Assembly (NCBI GenBank): GCA_044433305.1
Contig: JAWXTS010000018.1
Span: 1 to 26,340, forward strand
DNA: 26,340 bases
DNA from: JAWXTS01 sp044433305
Lineage (GTDB): Bacteria > Bacteroidota > Bacteroidia > Bacteroidales > Rikenellaceae
Reading direction: 5' to 3'
A model generated the notes under the pieces. It was given only the letters and a program-made list of their open reading frames with translations, had not been told where the DNA came from and searched no databases. Below, one piece after another: positions 1 through 8,762 of the stretch (positions are counted from its first letter, which is position 1; each line of letters begins with the position of its first letter). The translations under genes were made by a program, and so were the position numbers.

Positions 1-743
1 ATACCTATAAGGCTTCGGGCGTTGTTCTGCATACAATCAAGTATGGGGACAACTCGCTCATAGCATATATCTATACCGACCTCTATGGTCGTTTGAGTTA
101 TCTTGTGCGTGGTGTTAGTGGCAGTGGCCGCCGCACGCGAGGTAACAAGGCAGCCCTATTGCAACCTATGTCTGTCATAGAGTTTGAGGGCTATCAAAAC
201 CGTCATTCCCAGCTTCATAGCATGCGCGATGTTCGCAATAAGTTGGTTCTTAAGAGTTTGCCTTTCGATTTGAGCAAGAGTGCCATATCGCTGTTTATGG
301 CCGAGGTGCTTTATCGTTTGGTGCGCGAGGAGACGCCCAATCAGCCGTTGTTTGATTTTGTTAGTAGCAGCGTTGAGGCTCTGGATATGGTGGACACTAA
401 GGACAGAACGTCGATAGCTAACTTCCATCTGTGGTTCTTGGTTCAGCTGTCACGATTCTTGGGCTTCTATCCTTCGGGAGAGTACTCCTTAGGCGATGTG
501 TTTGACATCAGAGAGGGCGTGTTCTGCTCGGGCCTTCCTTTTCACGGAACTTACATGTGTGAGCCGTCGGCTATGATACTGAATCAGATGATGAATGTTG
601 AGCCTCAGGGGCTTGCTGAGGTTAAACTTTCGGGCGAAAAACGCAATCAATTTGTGGGTGACCTGCTTAATTTCATAGGCTTTCACTTCGATATGGTGCA
701 TAATATCAATAGCTTGAAAATATTGCAGGAAGTTTTCAGATAA
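1..743 (+). CDS. recO: DNA repair protein RecO, C-terminal part (5' end outside window)
   Basis: RecO loads RecA onto SSB-coated DNA together with RecR, in the RecFOR gap-repair pathway. The open frame begins at base 3 with no start codon in view and reads directly into the coding region, so the true start lies upstream and only a few residues are missing. The first visible residues (ASGVVLHTIKYGDNSLIAYIYT) match the N-terminal OB fold of Bacteroidales RecO, followed by the sheet ending in LLQPMSVIEFE. The rest is the helical domain, with the typical stretches KSAISLFMAEVLYRLVREE and SIANFHLWFLVQLSRFLGFYP. There is no four-cysteine zinc finger, as is usual for RecO in this phylum. An ATG at base 93 is internal to the OB fold and is not the start. 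The gene ends 50 bases before upp. Identification is by remembered family resemblance; it is secure. Confidence 0.9.
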   Translation, partial: TYKASGVVLHTIKYGDNSLIAYIYTDLYGRLSYLVRGVSGSGRRTRGNKAALLQPMSVIEFEGYQNRHSQLHSMRDVRNKLVLKSLPFDLSKSAISLFMAEVLYRLVREETPNQPLFDFVSSSVEALDMVDTKDRTSIANFHLWFLVQLSRFLGFYPSGEYSLGDVFDIREGVFCSGLPFHGTYMCEPSAMILNQMMNVEPQGLAEVKLSGEKRNQFVGDLLNFIGFHFDMVHNINSLKILQEVFR

Positions 744-793
744 ATCTCAAGGAAAATTTGTATATTTACACTCAATTAAATAATAATTGACAA

Positions 794-1447
794 ATGGTAA
801 ACGTACTTAATTCAGAGAATACCTTGCTAAATAGCTTTATGGCTGAATTGCGAGATGTTAACATTCAGAAAGATAGCATGCGCTTTCGTCGTAATCTTGA
901 GCGCGTAGGTGAGATTATGGCTTATGAAATTAGCAAAACCCTAGACTATAAGGCGACATTGGTTGACACACCACTAGGTCAGGCTAGTATCATGATGCCA
1001 GATAAAGATATAGTCCTTGCCACCATTCTTCGTGCAGGAATCCCCTTCCATCAAGGTTTTTTGAATTACTACGATGGGGCACAAAATGCGTTTATCTCTG
1101 CCTTCCGCAAGTATAGCAAGGACGGCACTTTCAACATTAAAGTCGAGTACATTTCAACATGCGATTTGAATGGCAAGACACTTATCCTTATCGACCCTAT
1201 GTTGGCCTCTGGAGCTTCTTTGGTCCTAACATATAGAGCCTTGGTTGAAGCAGCAGGACGTCCAAAATACCTACATGTTGCCGCCGCTATTGCTAGCGAG
1301 GAGGGTATAAACTATGCCAAGAAAGAACTTCATGGTACCAATACCACTATCTGGTGTGCAGCTGTGGATAGCGAGCTTACGGTTAAGTCGTATATCGTCC
1401 CTGGTTTGGGTGATGCGGGTGACTTGGCCTATGGAAGTAAATTGTAG
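794..1447 (+). CDS. upp: uracil phosphoribosyltransferase
   Basis: This enzyme makes UMP from uracil and PRPP (pyrimidine salvage, cytosol). The 217-residue length is normal. The PRPP-binding loop is LILIDPMLASGASLV (around residues 130-144), and the C-terminal uracil-binding region reads YIVPGLGDAGDLAYGSK, which is diagnostic of Upp as opposed to other phosphoribosyltransferases. The early segment ATILRAGIPFHQGF is also family-typical. The ATG at 794 is the only reasonable start, and no Shine-Dalgarno is present. A TATATTTA box at 761-768 resembles a Bacteroidota -7 element, but I see no matching -33 element at good spacing, so a dedicated promoter is only weakly supported. It is followed after 17 bases by pepP and then leuS, which suggests one transcript. 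Confidence 0.95.
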   Translation: MVNVLNSENTLLNSFMAELRDVNIQKDSMRFRRNLERVGEIMAYEISKTLDYKATLVDTPLGQASIMMPDKDIVLATILRAGIPFHQGFLNYYDGAQNAFISAFRKYSKDGTFNIKVEYISTCDLNGKTLILIDPMLASGASLVLTYRALVEAAGRPKYLHVAAAIASEEGINYAKKELHGTNTTIWCAAVDSELTVKSYIVPGLGDAGDLAYGSKL

Positions 1448-1464
1448 AAATCAAATATATAACT

Positions 1465-2862
1465 ATGTTTAGTTCAGATAAATATGCTGCACGCAGAGCC
1501 AAATTGCGTAATGACATCGAAAGCGGTATTATTCTTTTGCCGGGCAATAGAGAGTCGTCAACAAACTATCCATCAAATACTTATCACTTCCGTCAAGATA
1601 GTACCTTTCTCTACTTTTTTGGGCTTAATGTGCCCGAGCTGGTAGGTGTTATAGATGCCGACAGCGGAGTTGAGATGCTTGTGGGCGAGGATATTACCAT
1701 AGACGATATTATATGGATGGGTGTTCAGCCTACCATCAATGCTATGGCACAGAGCGTGGGTGTTACAAGGAGCTGTGGCTATGCCGCTTTTGAGCAGTAT
1801 ATAAATGATGCTGTTAAGGCAGGTCGCAGAATACACTTCTTGCCTCCTTACCGCGCTGATATAACAATCTTCTTGTCTGAGCTGCTGGGCATGCCTTATC
1901 GTCAAGTTTCTAAAAATATATCTGTCAAGTTGGCTCTGGGCGTTGTTGCTCAGCGCGAGGCCAAAGATGCTGAGGAGATAGAAGAGATAGAACGTGCTTG
2001 CCGTATAGGCTATATGATGCATACCAAGGCTATGTCTATGTGTCGAGAGGGTCTCAAGGAACAAGATATTGCAGGCGAGATTGAGGGTATAGCCATGCGC
2101 TATGGAGCAGGAGTTTCCTTTGCCTCTATCGTCTCGCAGGATGGCCAAACCCTGCACAACCACTACCATGGCAACGAGCTGAAGAACGGTCGCTTGTTGC
2201 TTGTTGATGCTGGTGCAGAAACCAACATGAACTATTGTAGCGACTATACGCGCACCTTCCCTGTGAGCGGTAAATTCACTACCAAACAAAAGGAGATATA
2301 CGAGATTGTGCTTGCAGCTCATGACCATGCTTTCAATATCTCTAAATCAGAAATGTTGTATCGCGATATTCATCTAGATTGCTGCAAGGAGTTAGTCAAG
2401 GGTCTTAAGGAGTTGGGCCTTATGAAGGGTGATGTCGACGCTGCTGTTGAGGCTGGGGCGCACTTCCTATTTATGCCTCATGGGCTTGGCCATAATATGG
2501 GTCTTGATGTGCATGACATGGAGAACATAGGAGAGAAGTATGTTGGTTATGATCAGGAGACTGAGCGTAGCGAGAAACTTGGACAGTCGTCTTTGCGTAT
2601 GGGTCGTCGCTTGCGCGAGGGCTTTGTGATGACCGTCGAGCCAGGAATATACTTTATTCCCGATTTGATTAATAAATGGAAAAACGAAAAACTAAATACC
2701 GAATTTGTAAACTTTGATGCCTTGGATAGCTATTACGACTTTGGCGGAATACGTATCGAGGACGATATTCTGATTACCAAGGATTCGTGCCGCATACTGG
2801 GCGAGGATAAGATTCCTTCGACAGTGGCAGAGGTAGAGGAGTTTATGCAAGCAAATAGATAG
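1465..2862 (+). CDS. pepP: Xaa-Pro aminopeptidase (M24B, aminopeptidase P family)
   Basis: Removes N-terminal residues that precede proline, in the cytosol; a two-metal (usually Mn) enzyme. The 465-residue protein has the aminopeptidase P N-terminal domain (about 1-165, with FRQDSTFLYFFGLNVPE) and a pita-bread catalytic domain. All five metal ligands can be placed by comparison with E. coli PepP: D248 (LLLVDAGAE), D260 (SDYTRTFPV), H343 (HGLGHNMGLDVHD), E392 (TVEPGIYF) and E432 (RIEDDILI). The gap between the two aspartates is one residue longer than in E. coli PepP. It lies 17 bases after upp and 10 bases before leuS, so co-transcription is likely. A long open frame on the opposite strand inside it is a shadow. 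Confidence 0.93.
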   Translation: MFSSDKYAARRAKLRNDIESGIILLPGNRESSTNYPSNTYHFRQDSTFLYFFGLNVPELVGVIDADSGVEMLVGEDITIDDIIWMGVQPTINAMAQSVGVTRSCGYAAFEQYINDAVKAGRRIHFLPPYRADITIFLSELLGMPYRQVSKNISVKLALGVVAQREAKDAEEIEEIERACRIGYMMHTKAMSMCREGLKEQDIAGEIEGIAMRYGAGVSFASIVSQDGQTLHNHYHGNELKNGRLLLVDAGAETNMNYCSDYTRTFPVSGKFTTKQKEIYEIVLAAHDHAFNISKSEMLYRDIHLDCCKELVKGLKELGLMKGDVDAAVEAGAHFLFMPHGLGHNMGLDVHDMENIGEKYVGYDQETERSEKLGQSSLRMGRRLREGFVMTVEPGIYFIPDLINKWKNEKLNTEFVNFDALDSYYDFGGIRIEDDILITKDSCRILGEDKIPSTVAEVEEFMQANR

Positions 2863-2872
2863 ATTAACTTTT

Positions 2873-5635
2873 ATGGAATACGATTTTAAGTCCATCGAGC
2901 AGAGATGGCAGAGCAAATGGGCAGAGCAACAACTTTATAAGGTTGAGATTGACACCACACGCCCCAAATTTTATGTGCTAGACATGTTTCCTTACCCTTC
3001 GGGCGCAGGTCTACATGTTGGTCACCCGCTAGGTTATATAGCTTCAGATATATATACGCGTTATAAAACACTCAAGGGATTCAACGTTCTGCACCCTATG
3101 GGCTATGATGCCTTTGGATTGCCTGCTGAGCAGTATGCAATACAAACTGGTCAGCACCCCGCGGTTACCACACAGAATAACATCGCTCGCTATCGTGAGC
3201 AAATGGATAAGATAGGATTCAGCTATGACTGGTCTAGAGAGGTTCGTACATGCGATCCAGAGTATTATAAGTGGACACAGTGGGTATTCCTAAAGATGTT
3301 CGATTGCTACTACAACACAGCTGAGAGCAAGTGTAAGCCTATTTCGGAGCTTGTCTCACATCTTGAGAGCAAGGGAACCGAGGGCCTTAATGCCGCCGCA
3401 ACAACAACCTTGGAGCTAACCGCTGAGCAGTGGGCAGAGCTAGACGAGAAGGCGCGTGAGGATGTTTTGCAGAACTACCGCTTGGCTTTCCGTGCCGATA
3501 CTATGGTTAACTGGTGTGCCGAGCTAGGCACTGTGCTAGCCAACGACGAGGTTAAGGATGGTCTTTCGGTTCGCGGAGGCTTCCCTGTTGAGCAAAAGAG
3601 AATGAAACAGTGGCTACTGAGAGTATCTGCCTTTGCTGGTAGGATGCTTGAGGGCTTGGATAAACTAGAGTGGAGCGAGTCTCTGAAGGAGATTCAGCGC
3701 AACTGGATAGGTCGTAGCGAGGGTGCTCAGATGTTCTTCGATATTGACGGTCTGGAGCAGAAGCTAGAGGTATTCACTACACGCCCTGATACGGTTTATG
3801 GTGTTACATTTATGGTGTTGGCTCCTGAGCACGAGCTTGTCGAGCAGCTTACAACTCCAGAGTATTCTCAAGGCGTAAGCGACTATATAGCACAAACTAA
3901 GAAACGCTCTGAGCGTGAGCGTATGACCGAAATACGTAATGTCAGCGGACAGTTTACTGGTAGCTATGCCATTAATCCACTTACAGGAAACAAGATTCCT
4001 ATCTACCTTAGCGACTATGTTTTGGCAGGTTATGGAACGGGAGCCATTATGGCAGTGCCTGCTCACGACAGCCGTGACTATGGTTTTGCCAAACACTTCG
4101 ACTTGCCTATCGTGCAGGTTGTTGAGGGCGGTGACATCTCAGTGGAGAGCTATGACGCTAAGTCGGGCAAGCTGATGAACTCAGACATACTTAATGGCCT
4201 TGACGTTAAGCAAGCCATGGTGCGTATGCTTGATGAAATCGAGACACGAGGAATTGGTAAACGCCGTGTTAACTACCGTTTGCGCGATGCTATCTTCAGC
4301 CGCCAGCGTTACTGGGGCGAGCCATTCCCAATCTACTATAAAGATGATATTGCACATACCTTGTCGCCAGAGCAGTTGCCATTGGAGTTGCCAGCCATAC
4401 AGAACTTTGGCCCAACAGAGCAGGGCGAGCCACCATTGGCACGTGTCGAGAACTGGAAGACAGCCGACAACTTCCCATTGGAGCTGAGCACCATGCCGGG
4501 CTTTGCAGGTTCGTCAGCCTACTATTTGCGTTATATGGATCCTCATAATAGCGAGGCTCTTGTGTCTAAGCAGGCAAATGAATACTGGCGCAATGTTGAC
4601 TTGTATGTAGGTGGTATAGAGCATGCTACGGGTCACCTTATGTACTCTCGATTCTGGAATATGTTCCTTTACGACTTGGGATATGTTTGTGAGGCAGAGC
4701 CATTCAAGAAGCTTGTTAATCAGGGCATGATTCAGGGGCGTTCGAACTTTGTTTACAGAATCAAGGGCACCAACAAGTTTGTGTCCCTTGGTCTTAAAAA
4801 AGAATATGACACACAAGAAATACACGTAGATGTAAATATTGTCAAGAACGATATTCTTGATACAGAAGCCTTTAAGGCGTGGTTGCCAGAGTATGCAGAT
4901 GCCGAGTTTATCTTGGAGGACAACCGCTATGTTTGTGGCTGGGCTGTCGAGAAGATGAGTAAGTCTATGTACAATGTTGTTAACCCAGATTATATCGTAG
5001 AGCAGTATGGTGCCGACACGCTTCGTATGTACGAAATGTTCTTGGGTCCGTTGGAGCAGGCTAAGCCTTGGGACACTAACGGCATAGATGGTGTTCATAA
5101 GTTCTTGCGCAAGGTTTGGCGTTTGGCCTTTGACAATAAGGGCGAGCTTAATATCTCTGAGCAGGAGCCAACACCTGCCGAGCTTAAGACCCTGCATAAG
5201 ACAATCAAGAAGGTGGGTGAGGATATAGAGAACTTCTCGTTCAATACTTCTATCAGTGCCTTTATGATTTGTGTCAACGAGCTTAACGAGCAGAAATGTA
5301 ATAAGAGAGCTATCCTAGAACCTTTCTTGGTTGTGCTCAACGCCTTTGCTCCTCATATCACAGAGGAGATGTGGTCGCTTATGGGTCACAAAGATTCTAT
5401 ATGCAAGGCCAGCTTCCCATGCTATGATGAGAAGTTTTTGGTTGAGGATTCTGTTGAATATCCTATATCGTTCAACGGTAAGGTGCGCTTTAAACTGACC
5501 TTGGCTGCAACATTAAGCCCTAAGGAAGTTGAGGCTATTGTGCTTTCTGACGAAAATACACTTAAGTATCTAGACGGCAAGGCAGCGAAGAAAGTCATTG
5601 TCGTGCCACGCAAAATTGTTAATGTGGTAATGTAA
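2873..5635 (+). CDS. leuS: leucyl-tRNA synthetase
   Basis: Class Ia synthetase that charges tRNA-Leu. The 920-residue length is in the range for bacterial LeuRS. The HIGH-type motif is HVGH at residues 48-51 (in PYPSGAGLHVGHPLGY), and the KMSKS motif is intact at residues 694-698. The CP1 editing domain is present, with the threonine-rich TTRPDTVYGVTFMVLAPEH segment and the GTGAIMAVPAHD loop that discharges mischarged tRNA. The insertion around residues 150-200 (acidic, ending NYRLAFRADTMVNWC) is the kind found in LeuRS of Bacteroidales. The C-terminal anticodon-binding and tail domains are complete (ends KAAKKVIVVPRKIVNVVM). It starts 10 bases after pepP and is closed by a hairpin terminator. 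Confidence 0.97.
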   Translation: MEYDFKSIEQRWQSKWAEQQLYKVEIDTTRPKFYVLDMFPYPSGAGLHVGHPLGYIASDIYTRYKTLKGFNVLHPMGYDAFGLPAEQYAIQTGQHPAVTTQNNIARYREQMDKIGFSYDWSREVRTCDPEYYKWTQWVFLKMFDCYYNTAESKCKPISELVSHLESKGTEGLNAAATTTLELTAEQWAELDEKAREDVLQNYRLAFRADTMVNWCAELGTVLANDEVKDGLSVRGGFPVEQKRMKQWLLRVSAFAGRMLEGLDKLEWSESLKEIQRNWIGRSEGAQMFFDIDGLEQKLEVFTTRPDTVYGVTFMVLAPEHELVEQLTTPEYSQGVSDYIAQTKKRSERERMTEIRNVSGQFTGSYAINPLTGNKIPIYLSDYVLAGYGTGAIMAVPAHDSRDYGFAKHFDLPIVQVVEGGDISVESYDAKSGKLMNSDILNGLDVKQAMVRMLDEIETRGIGKRRVNYRLRDAIFSRQRYWGEPFPIYYKDDIAHTLSPEQLPLELPAIQNFGPTEQGEPPLARVENWKTADNFPLELSTMPGFAGSSAYYLRYMDPHNSEALVSKQANEYWRNVDLYVGGIEHATGHLMYSRFWNMFLYDLGYVCEAEPFKKLVNQGMIQGRSNFVYRIKGTNKFVSLGLKKEYDTQEIHVDVNIVKNDILDTEAFKAWLPEYADAEFILEDNRYVCGWAVEKMSKSMYNVVNPDYIVEQYGADTLRMYEMFLGPLEQAKPWDTNGIDGVHKFLRKVWRLAFDNKGELNISEQEPTPAELKTLHKTIKKVGEDIENFSFNTSISAFMICVNELNEQKCNKRAILEPFLVVLNAFAPHITEEMWSLMGHKDSICKASFPCYDEKFLVEDSVEYPISFNGKVRFKLTLAATLSPKEVEAIVLSDENTLKYLDGKAAKKVIVVPRKIVNVVM

Positions 5636-5650
5636 GAACCACGTTGTATT

Positions 5651-5695
5651 AAAAAAAGCTAAGGCCTCGAATTTTCGGGGCCTTAGTTCTTTTTA
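5651..5695. terminator. bidirectional intrinsic terminator between leuS and the Stealth genes
   Basis: The arms 5659-5670 and 5675-5686 pair (CTAAGGCC core with GGCCTTAG, plus inner pairs) around a four-base loop. A T-rich tail follows on the plus strand (5687-5694), and an A7 run precedes it (5651-5657), which serves as the T tail for the minus strand. It sits between two converging genes and so can stop both. Confidence 0.85.
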
Positions 5696-6712
5696 AGGTA
5701 ATGTTGTCATTCCTATGCGCTGTCTTATAAGATTAACTATCAGTCTTTGTTGGTCGGGTGTTCCTTGGTCTAATGAGTTGACACACAGGAACTTTGCTTT
5801 TTCGTTGTTCTTGATAGCGTTGTATTCTCTTTTGAACTTATCTAATCTATTTGGCGACGGCTTGATATACTCTATAATTTTGTAGATTGAGCCATGATCT
5901 CGTGTTAGATTAGGTGTTATAATACACTTGCCCTTGTGTGCAAGCATTGTATGCACTAGGGACTGAGGGTTAAACTGTGACTTATGTCTAAATCGATGTT
6001 TGATATTTGCCACCAGAGCCTGAGGGTTCTTTGCATAGAACTCTTCGATGACGCTTTTCTTAAGTGCTAGTGGGGTATGCATAATACGCACAAATCGCCA
6101 CCAGCGAGACTTGCCTCCCAGTAGGCATGCCGAGTTCAGCATGCTGTCCCTGAATTTGAATTGCGTGTGTCCAACCTTTAGTCTTCCTAGTAGCTGCATA
6201 AAGCGAGCAGTGCAGGTAAAGTGCCAGTAGCCGTAGGTGACTATTTTGTCATCTACGAACCAGTCTTTAGGAGAAACTGGAGACAATAGCAAGAAGTCAT
6301 CATTTAGGTACACAAAATTCTCACTCAGCCCAGGTATTCTGTGCAACATAGTCTCGATAGACAAACTATTAAATGTAGGTAGGTACTGCTCATAGCCCTC
6401 AAATAGTACTTTGTGGTCCACAATCTCGATGGGTATAGTATTGTCAGGGAAGAACTTGTTGATGGTCTCTTCCACGTTAGGGTCTTGGTTATCGGTGACA
6501 ATAAAAATACGGTTTATGAATGGTGCGAATTTGATTATGGATGCAACACAGTAATCAATCTCACCGACAGACCTAAAACGCGTTATGCCTGCTATGTCGT
6601 CATTCTTATGCTCCTGAGCATTAGATAGGTAAGAGATTCTCTTTTGTGTGTGAGCCGGATCATCTCCATCTACCCATGTGATAACAACATCTATTTTGTT
6701 TGCGATAGTCAT
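5693..6712 (-). CDS. Stealth-family capsular polysaccharide phosphotransferase (paralog 1)
   Basis: Stealth proteins are predicted hexose-1-phosphate transferases that build phosphodiester-linked surface glycans; they are relatives of human GNPTAB. Conserved regions in order: CR1 IDVVITWVDGDDP (7-19); CR2 about 46-151, with RFRSVGEIDYCVASI, NRIFIVTDNQ, FNSLSIETML and FVYLNDDF; CR3 about 208-258, with HTPLALKKS and KHRFRHKSQFNPQ; and a CR4-like CVNSLDQGTPDQQ near 306-318. It is 339 residues with no signal peptide or membrane segment, so it probably acts in the cytosol. It is the last gene of a three-gene run and starts 2 bases after the stop of its paralog. The catalytic-site aspartates of CR1 and CR2 are present. 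The sugar substrate and acceptor cannot be told from sequence. Confidence 0.85.
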   Translation of the reverse strand: MTIANKIDVVITWVDGDDPAHTQKRISYLSNAQEHKNDDIAGITRFRSVGEIDYCVASIIKFAPFINRIFIVTDNQDPNVEETINKFFPDNTIPIEIVDHKVLFEGYEQYLPTFNSLSIETMLHRIPGLSENFVYLNDDFLLLSPVSPKDWFVDDKIVTYGYWHFTCTARFMQLLGRLKVGHTQFKFRDSMLNSACLLGGKSRWWRFVRIMHTPLALKKSVIEEFYAKNPQALVANIKHRFRHKSQFNPQSLVHTMLAHKGKCIITPNLTRDHGSIYKIIEYIKPSPNRLDKFKREYNAIKNNEKAKFLCVNSLDQGTPDQQRLIVNLIRQRIGMTTLP

Positions 6713-6714
6713 TC

Positions 6715-7683
6715 TTATTTTGAGAGTTTTATGTTAAGCCTTTCTTGTATCCATGTCCTGAACATAGCTTGTTCTTCTGTGCTGGCTTTGTCTAGCGAGT
6801 TGATGCAGCCAAACATCAAGTTTTTATTACCGCTAGCCTTATCTAATTTTCTGGCCATATATCCTTCTTTGCTCTTGTCGGGTTTTAGAAACAAGACCTT
6901 GTCGTCTTCGGGTATATACTTGCACTGGCCTTTGCTCTCTGCTAGTAAGTGGCAGAGCACCTGAGGGTTAAACTGTGTGTGTTCCCTGAATCTATGCTTT
7001 ATATTGTGTACGATATGTTCGGGATGCTTCTGGTAATATTCAACTAGGCAGCTCTTGTGTAGGGCAATGGGTGCGTGTGGAAAATATCTGAAGTAGCTCT
7101 TGCCCAGTAGTTTAGCGGCATTGAGCATGGCGTCCTTATATCCAAATTGCTGTGCCCCTCCCTTTAGCGACTTAGCCCATCTTAGAAGCTCGGCCTGCCA
7201 TGTAGGAAACTTACTTCCATAGCACACTAGGCTGTCTCCGACGAACCAATCCTCAGGGCTGATTGGTGCAGCCAGAAAGAAATCATCGTTCAGGTAAACA
7301 AAATTCTCACTCAAATTAGGCATCCTAAACAACATGGTCTCAATAGATAAACTATTGAAGTTGGGTAGGTATTGTTCGTATCCCTCAAATAATACCTTGT
7401 GGTCTACAATCTCGATAGGGGTCTTATTATCGGGGAAGTTGCGCTCAACAAAAGGTATTAGCTTTGGGTCTTGATTATCTGTTACGATAAATATCTTGTT
7501 AACAAAAGGAGCAAAACGAAGTATAGAACCCACGCAAAACTCAATCTCTCCGATAGAGCTAAAGCGGGTAGAGCCAGCGATATCATCATGCTGGTCCTCC
7601 TTGCTACCTGTTATATATGTCTTCCTTTTGCTTTTGTGTGTAGGATCTTCTCCATCCACCCAAGCAATTACTATATCTATCAT
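6715..7683 (-). CDS. Stealth-family capsular polysaccharide phosphotransferase (paralog 2)
   Basis: Second Stealth protein, 322 residues, upstream of paralog 1 in the same transcript. CR1 is IDIVIAWVDGEDP near the N-terminus. CR2 has RFSSIGEIEFCVGSI, NKIFIVTDNQDP, FNSLSIETML and FVYLNDDF. CR3 has HAPIALHKS and KHRFREHTQFNPQ. CR4-like CINSLDKASTEEQA lies near the end. It shares long identical blocks with paralog 1 (for example PIEIVDHKVLFEGYEQYLP), and the two genes are visibly similar in nucleotides too, so this is a tandem duplication. The copies differ most between CR2 and CR3 (around residues 150-200), which may be where substrate choice has drifted. The gap to the glycosyltransferase gene upstream is 17 bases. 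Confidence 0.85.
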   Translation of the reverse strand: MIDIVIAWVDGEDPTHKSKRKTYITGSKEDQHDDIAGSTRFSSIGEIEFCVGSILRFAPFVNKIFIVTDNQDPKLIPFVERNFPDNKTPIEIVDHKVLFEGYEQYLPNFNSLSIETMLFRMPNLSENFVYLNDDFFLAAPISPEDWFVGDSLVCYGSKFPTWQAELLRWAKSLKGGAQQFGYKDAMLNAAKLLGKSYFRYFPHAPIALHKSCLVEYYQKHPEHIVHNIKHRFREHTQFNPQVLCHLLAESKGQCKYIPEDDKVLFLKPDKSKEGYMARKLDKASGNKNLMFGCINSLDKASTEEQAMFRTWIQERLNIKLSK

Positions 7684-7700
7684 ATTATGTGTGACTTAGC

Positions 7701-8534
7701 TTAGATGATGTTAGAAAATCGTTCTGGTATTTCTACTACAAACTTCAACCCAAAAACTGTTGGTTTGTTAAGCGCGAAGATGGGACGGCAGAACCTCTGC
7801 ATGGTGCGCACAAGGGGGATGGTTTTATCCCAGCTGAGAACCTTGGCTTTGGTGATTATAAGTATGGTTCTAGCGCGCTTTTTGAGGTGTCGAGACCAGC
7901 CATTGGCTACGCGGTCGGTTTCATTCATGCGCTTTTGAAGGAGCATCATGTCTACGCTGCCCAAGTGAAATAAGTATAGGTTTGGGTCTATATGGTAGTT
8001 GCATCCCTTGACACGGTGGAAACCCGAGCCCCATTGTTGAGGGCGCATCAAGGTGTTGGTCTTTGTGTAGCGTGACGACAGATAACCGTACTTGCGTTGG
8101 TTAAGAACGGGAAGGTCTGCAAGCAGCTCGCTCTCGTTATCTAGGTGTTGACCTACGTCTATGCCTAGTCCAGAGACAGTATATTTATTCTTGATGGTGC
8201 TCAGGTACTCTGGCAGCGACTTGCCCACAAGAGGGTCGACAACCAAAAACTCGTCAACATCGGTGCCAATGACAATATCATACTTTTTGAAAAGCTCGGC
8301 TGCCGTGGCAGAAATTAGCTCTATACGTCCCTTATCTGCACGAGCAACCTTGCCACCCACACGTTCACATATGGTGACATTGACATTGCGACAGAAGTCG
8401 GGTGCTTGCTGGTCTTTGCCGTCCATTAGCACATAAAGGTTCTCCTCTCCCAACTCCTTGGCATAGTATGCAACCCATCGTTTGAGGAACAATTCGTCGT
8501 TACGAACCATTGTTATTGCACAGACTTTTTTCAT
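7701..8534 (-). CDS. glycosyltransferase family 2-like protein
   Basis: The 277-residue protein begins with the GT2-like VCAITMVRNDELFLKRWVAYYAKELG and has the metal-binding motif in IVIGTDVDEFLVVDP (TDVDEF, 91-96). This is the pattern of the Glyco_tranf_2_4 type (PF13704 by memory), often found with capsule, LPS or cell-surface glycan genes. No membrane segment is evident, so it is probably cytosolic or peripheral. It is the first gene of the module with the two Stealth genes; the three share orientation with gaps of 17 and 2 bases. An inferred role is adding a sugar to a lipid-linked glycan that the Stealth enzymes then modify. The donor sugar cannot be predicted. Confidence 0.7.
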   Translation of the reverse strand: MKKVCAITMVRNDELFLKRWVAYYAKELGEENLYVLMDGKDQQAPDFCRNVNVTICERVGGKVARADKGRIELISATAAELFKKYDIVIGTDVDEFLVVDPLVGKSLPEYLSTIKNKYTVSGLGIDVGQHLDNESELLADLPVLNQRKYGYLSSRYTKTNTLMRPQQWGSGFHRVKGCNYHIDPNLYLFHLGSVDMMLLQKRMNETDRVANGWSRHLKKRARTILIITKAKVLSWDKTIPLVRTMQRFCRPIFALNKPTVFGLKFVVEIPERFSNII

Positions 8535-8619
8535 ATATCTTGAGCCGTAAAAGGATTTTAATTTGCTTTATTGGTATGCTTTGTAAGCATGCTATATATC
8601 ATAGATATGCTCACCTTTA

Positions 8620-8649
8620 CAAAGTTAAAAAAAAATATCGTTTTGCAAA
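8620..8649 (-). promoter_or_regulatory. Bacteroidota-type promoter of the glycosyltransferase/Stealth operon
   Basis: On the minus strand the -33 element TTTG (8646-8649) is followed after 18 bases by TAACTTTG (8620-8627), matching the TAnnTTTG consensus. The transcript would start near 8613, giving a leader of about 80 bases. That leader contains a perfect small hairpin, ATGCTT-TGT-AAGCAT as read on the plus strand (8576-8590). Confidence 0.65.
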
Positions 8650-8701
8650 GTTTAAGGGCGTAATAATACCAAGAATGGTCTCGGTAAGAATTTCATAAGA
8701 A

Positions 8702-8730
8702 ACCCCACTTGCATTATCTGCTAGTGGGGT
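8702..8730 (-). terminator. probable terminator of the phosphofructokinase gene
   Basis: An eight-base perfect inverted repeat (ACCCCACT at 8702-8709, AGTGGGGT at 8723-8730) begins 33 bases past the pfk stop codon. The minus-strand tail is only moderately T-rich (TTCTTATG), so this is less certain than the other terminators here. Confidence 0.55.
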
Positions 8731-8762
8731 CCCTGTTATCAATATTGCGTAAAACTATTGTC

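Noticed and set aside
1573..2328. A 251-codon open frame on the minus strand inside pepP
   Set aside because: It is the shadow of a well-conserved gene; its translation has no family resemblance and is rich in His, Tyr and Cys, as expected of an antisense frame.
3301..3480. Insertion in LeuRS, possibly foreign
   Set aside because: This acidic segment is, from memory, normal in LeuRS of Bacteroidales.
4514..5197. A 227-codon open frame on the minus strand inside leuS
   Set aside because: Antisense to the catalytic core of LeuRS, with no recognisable domain and no promoter.
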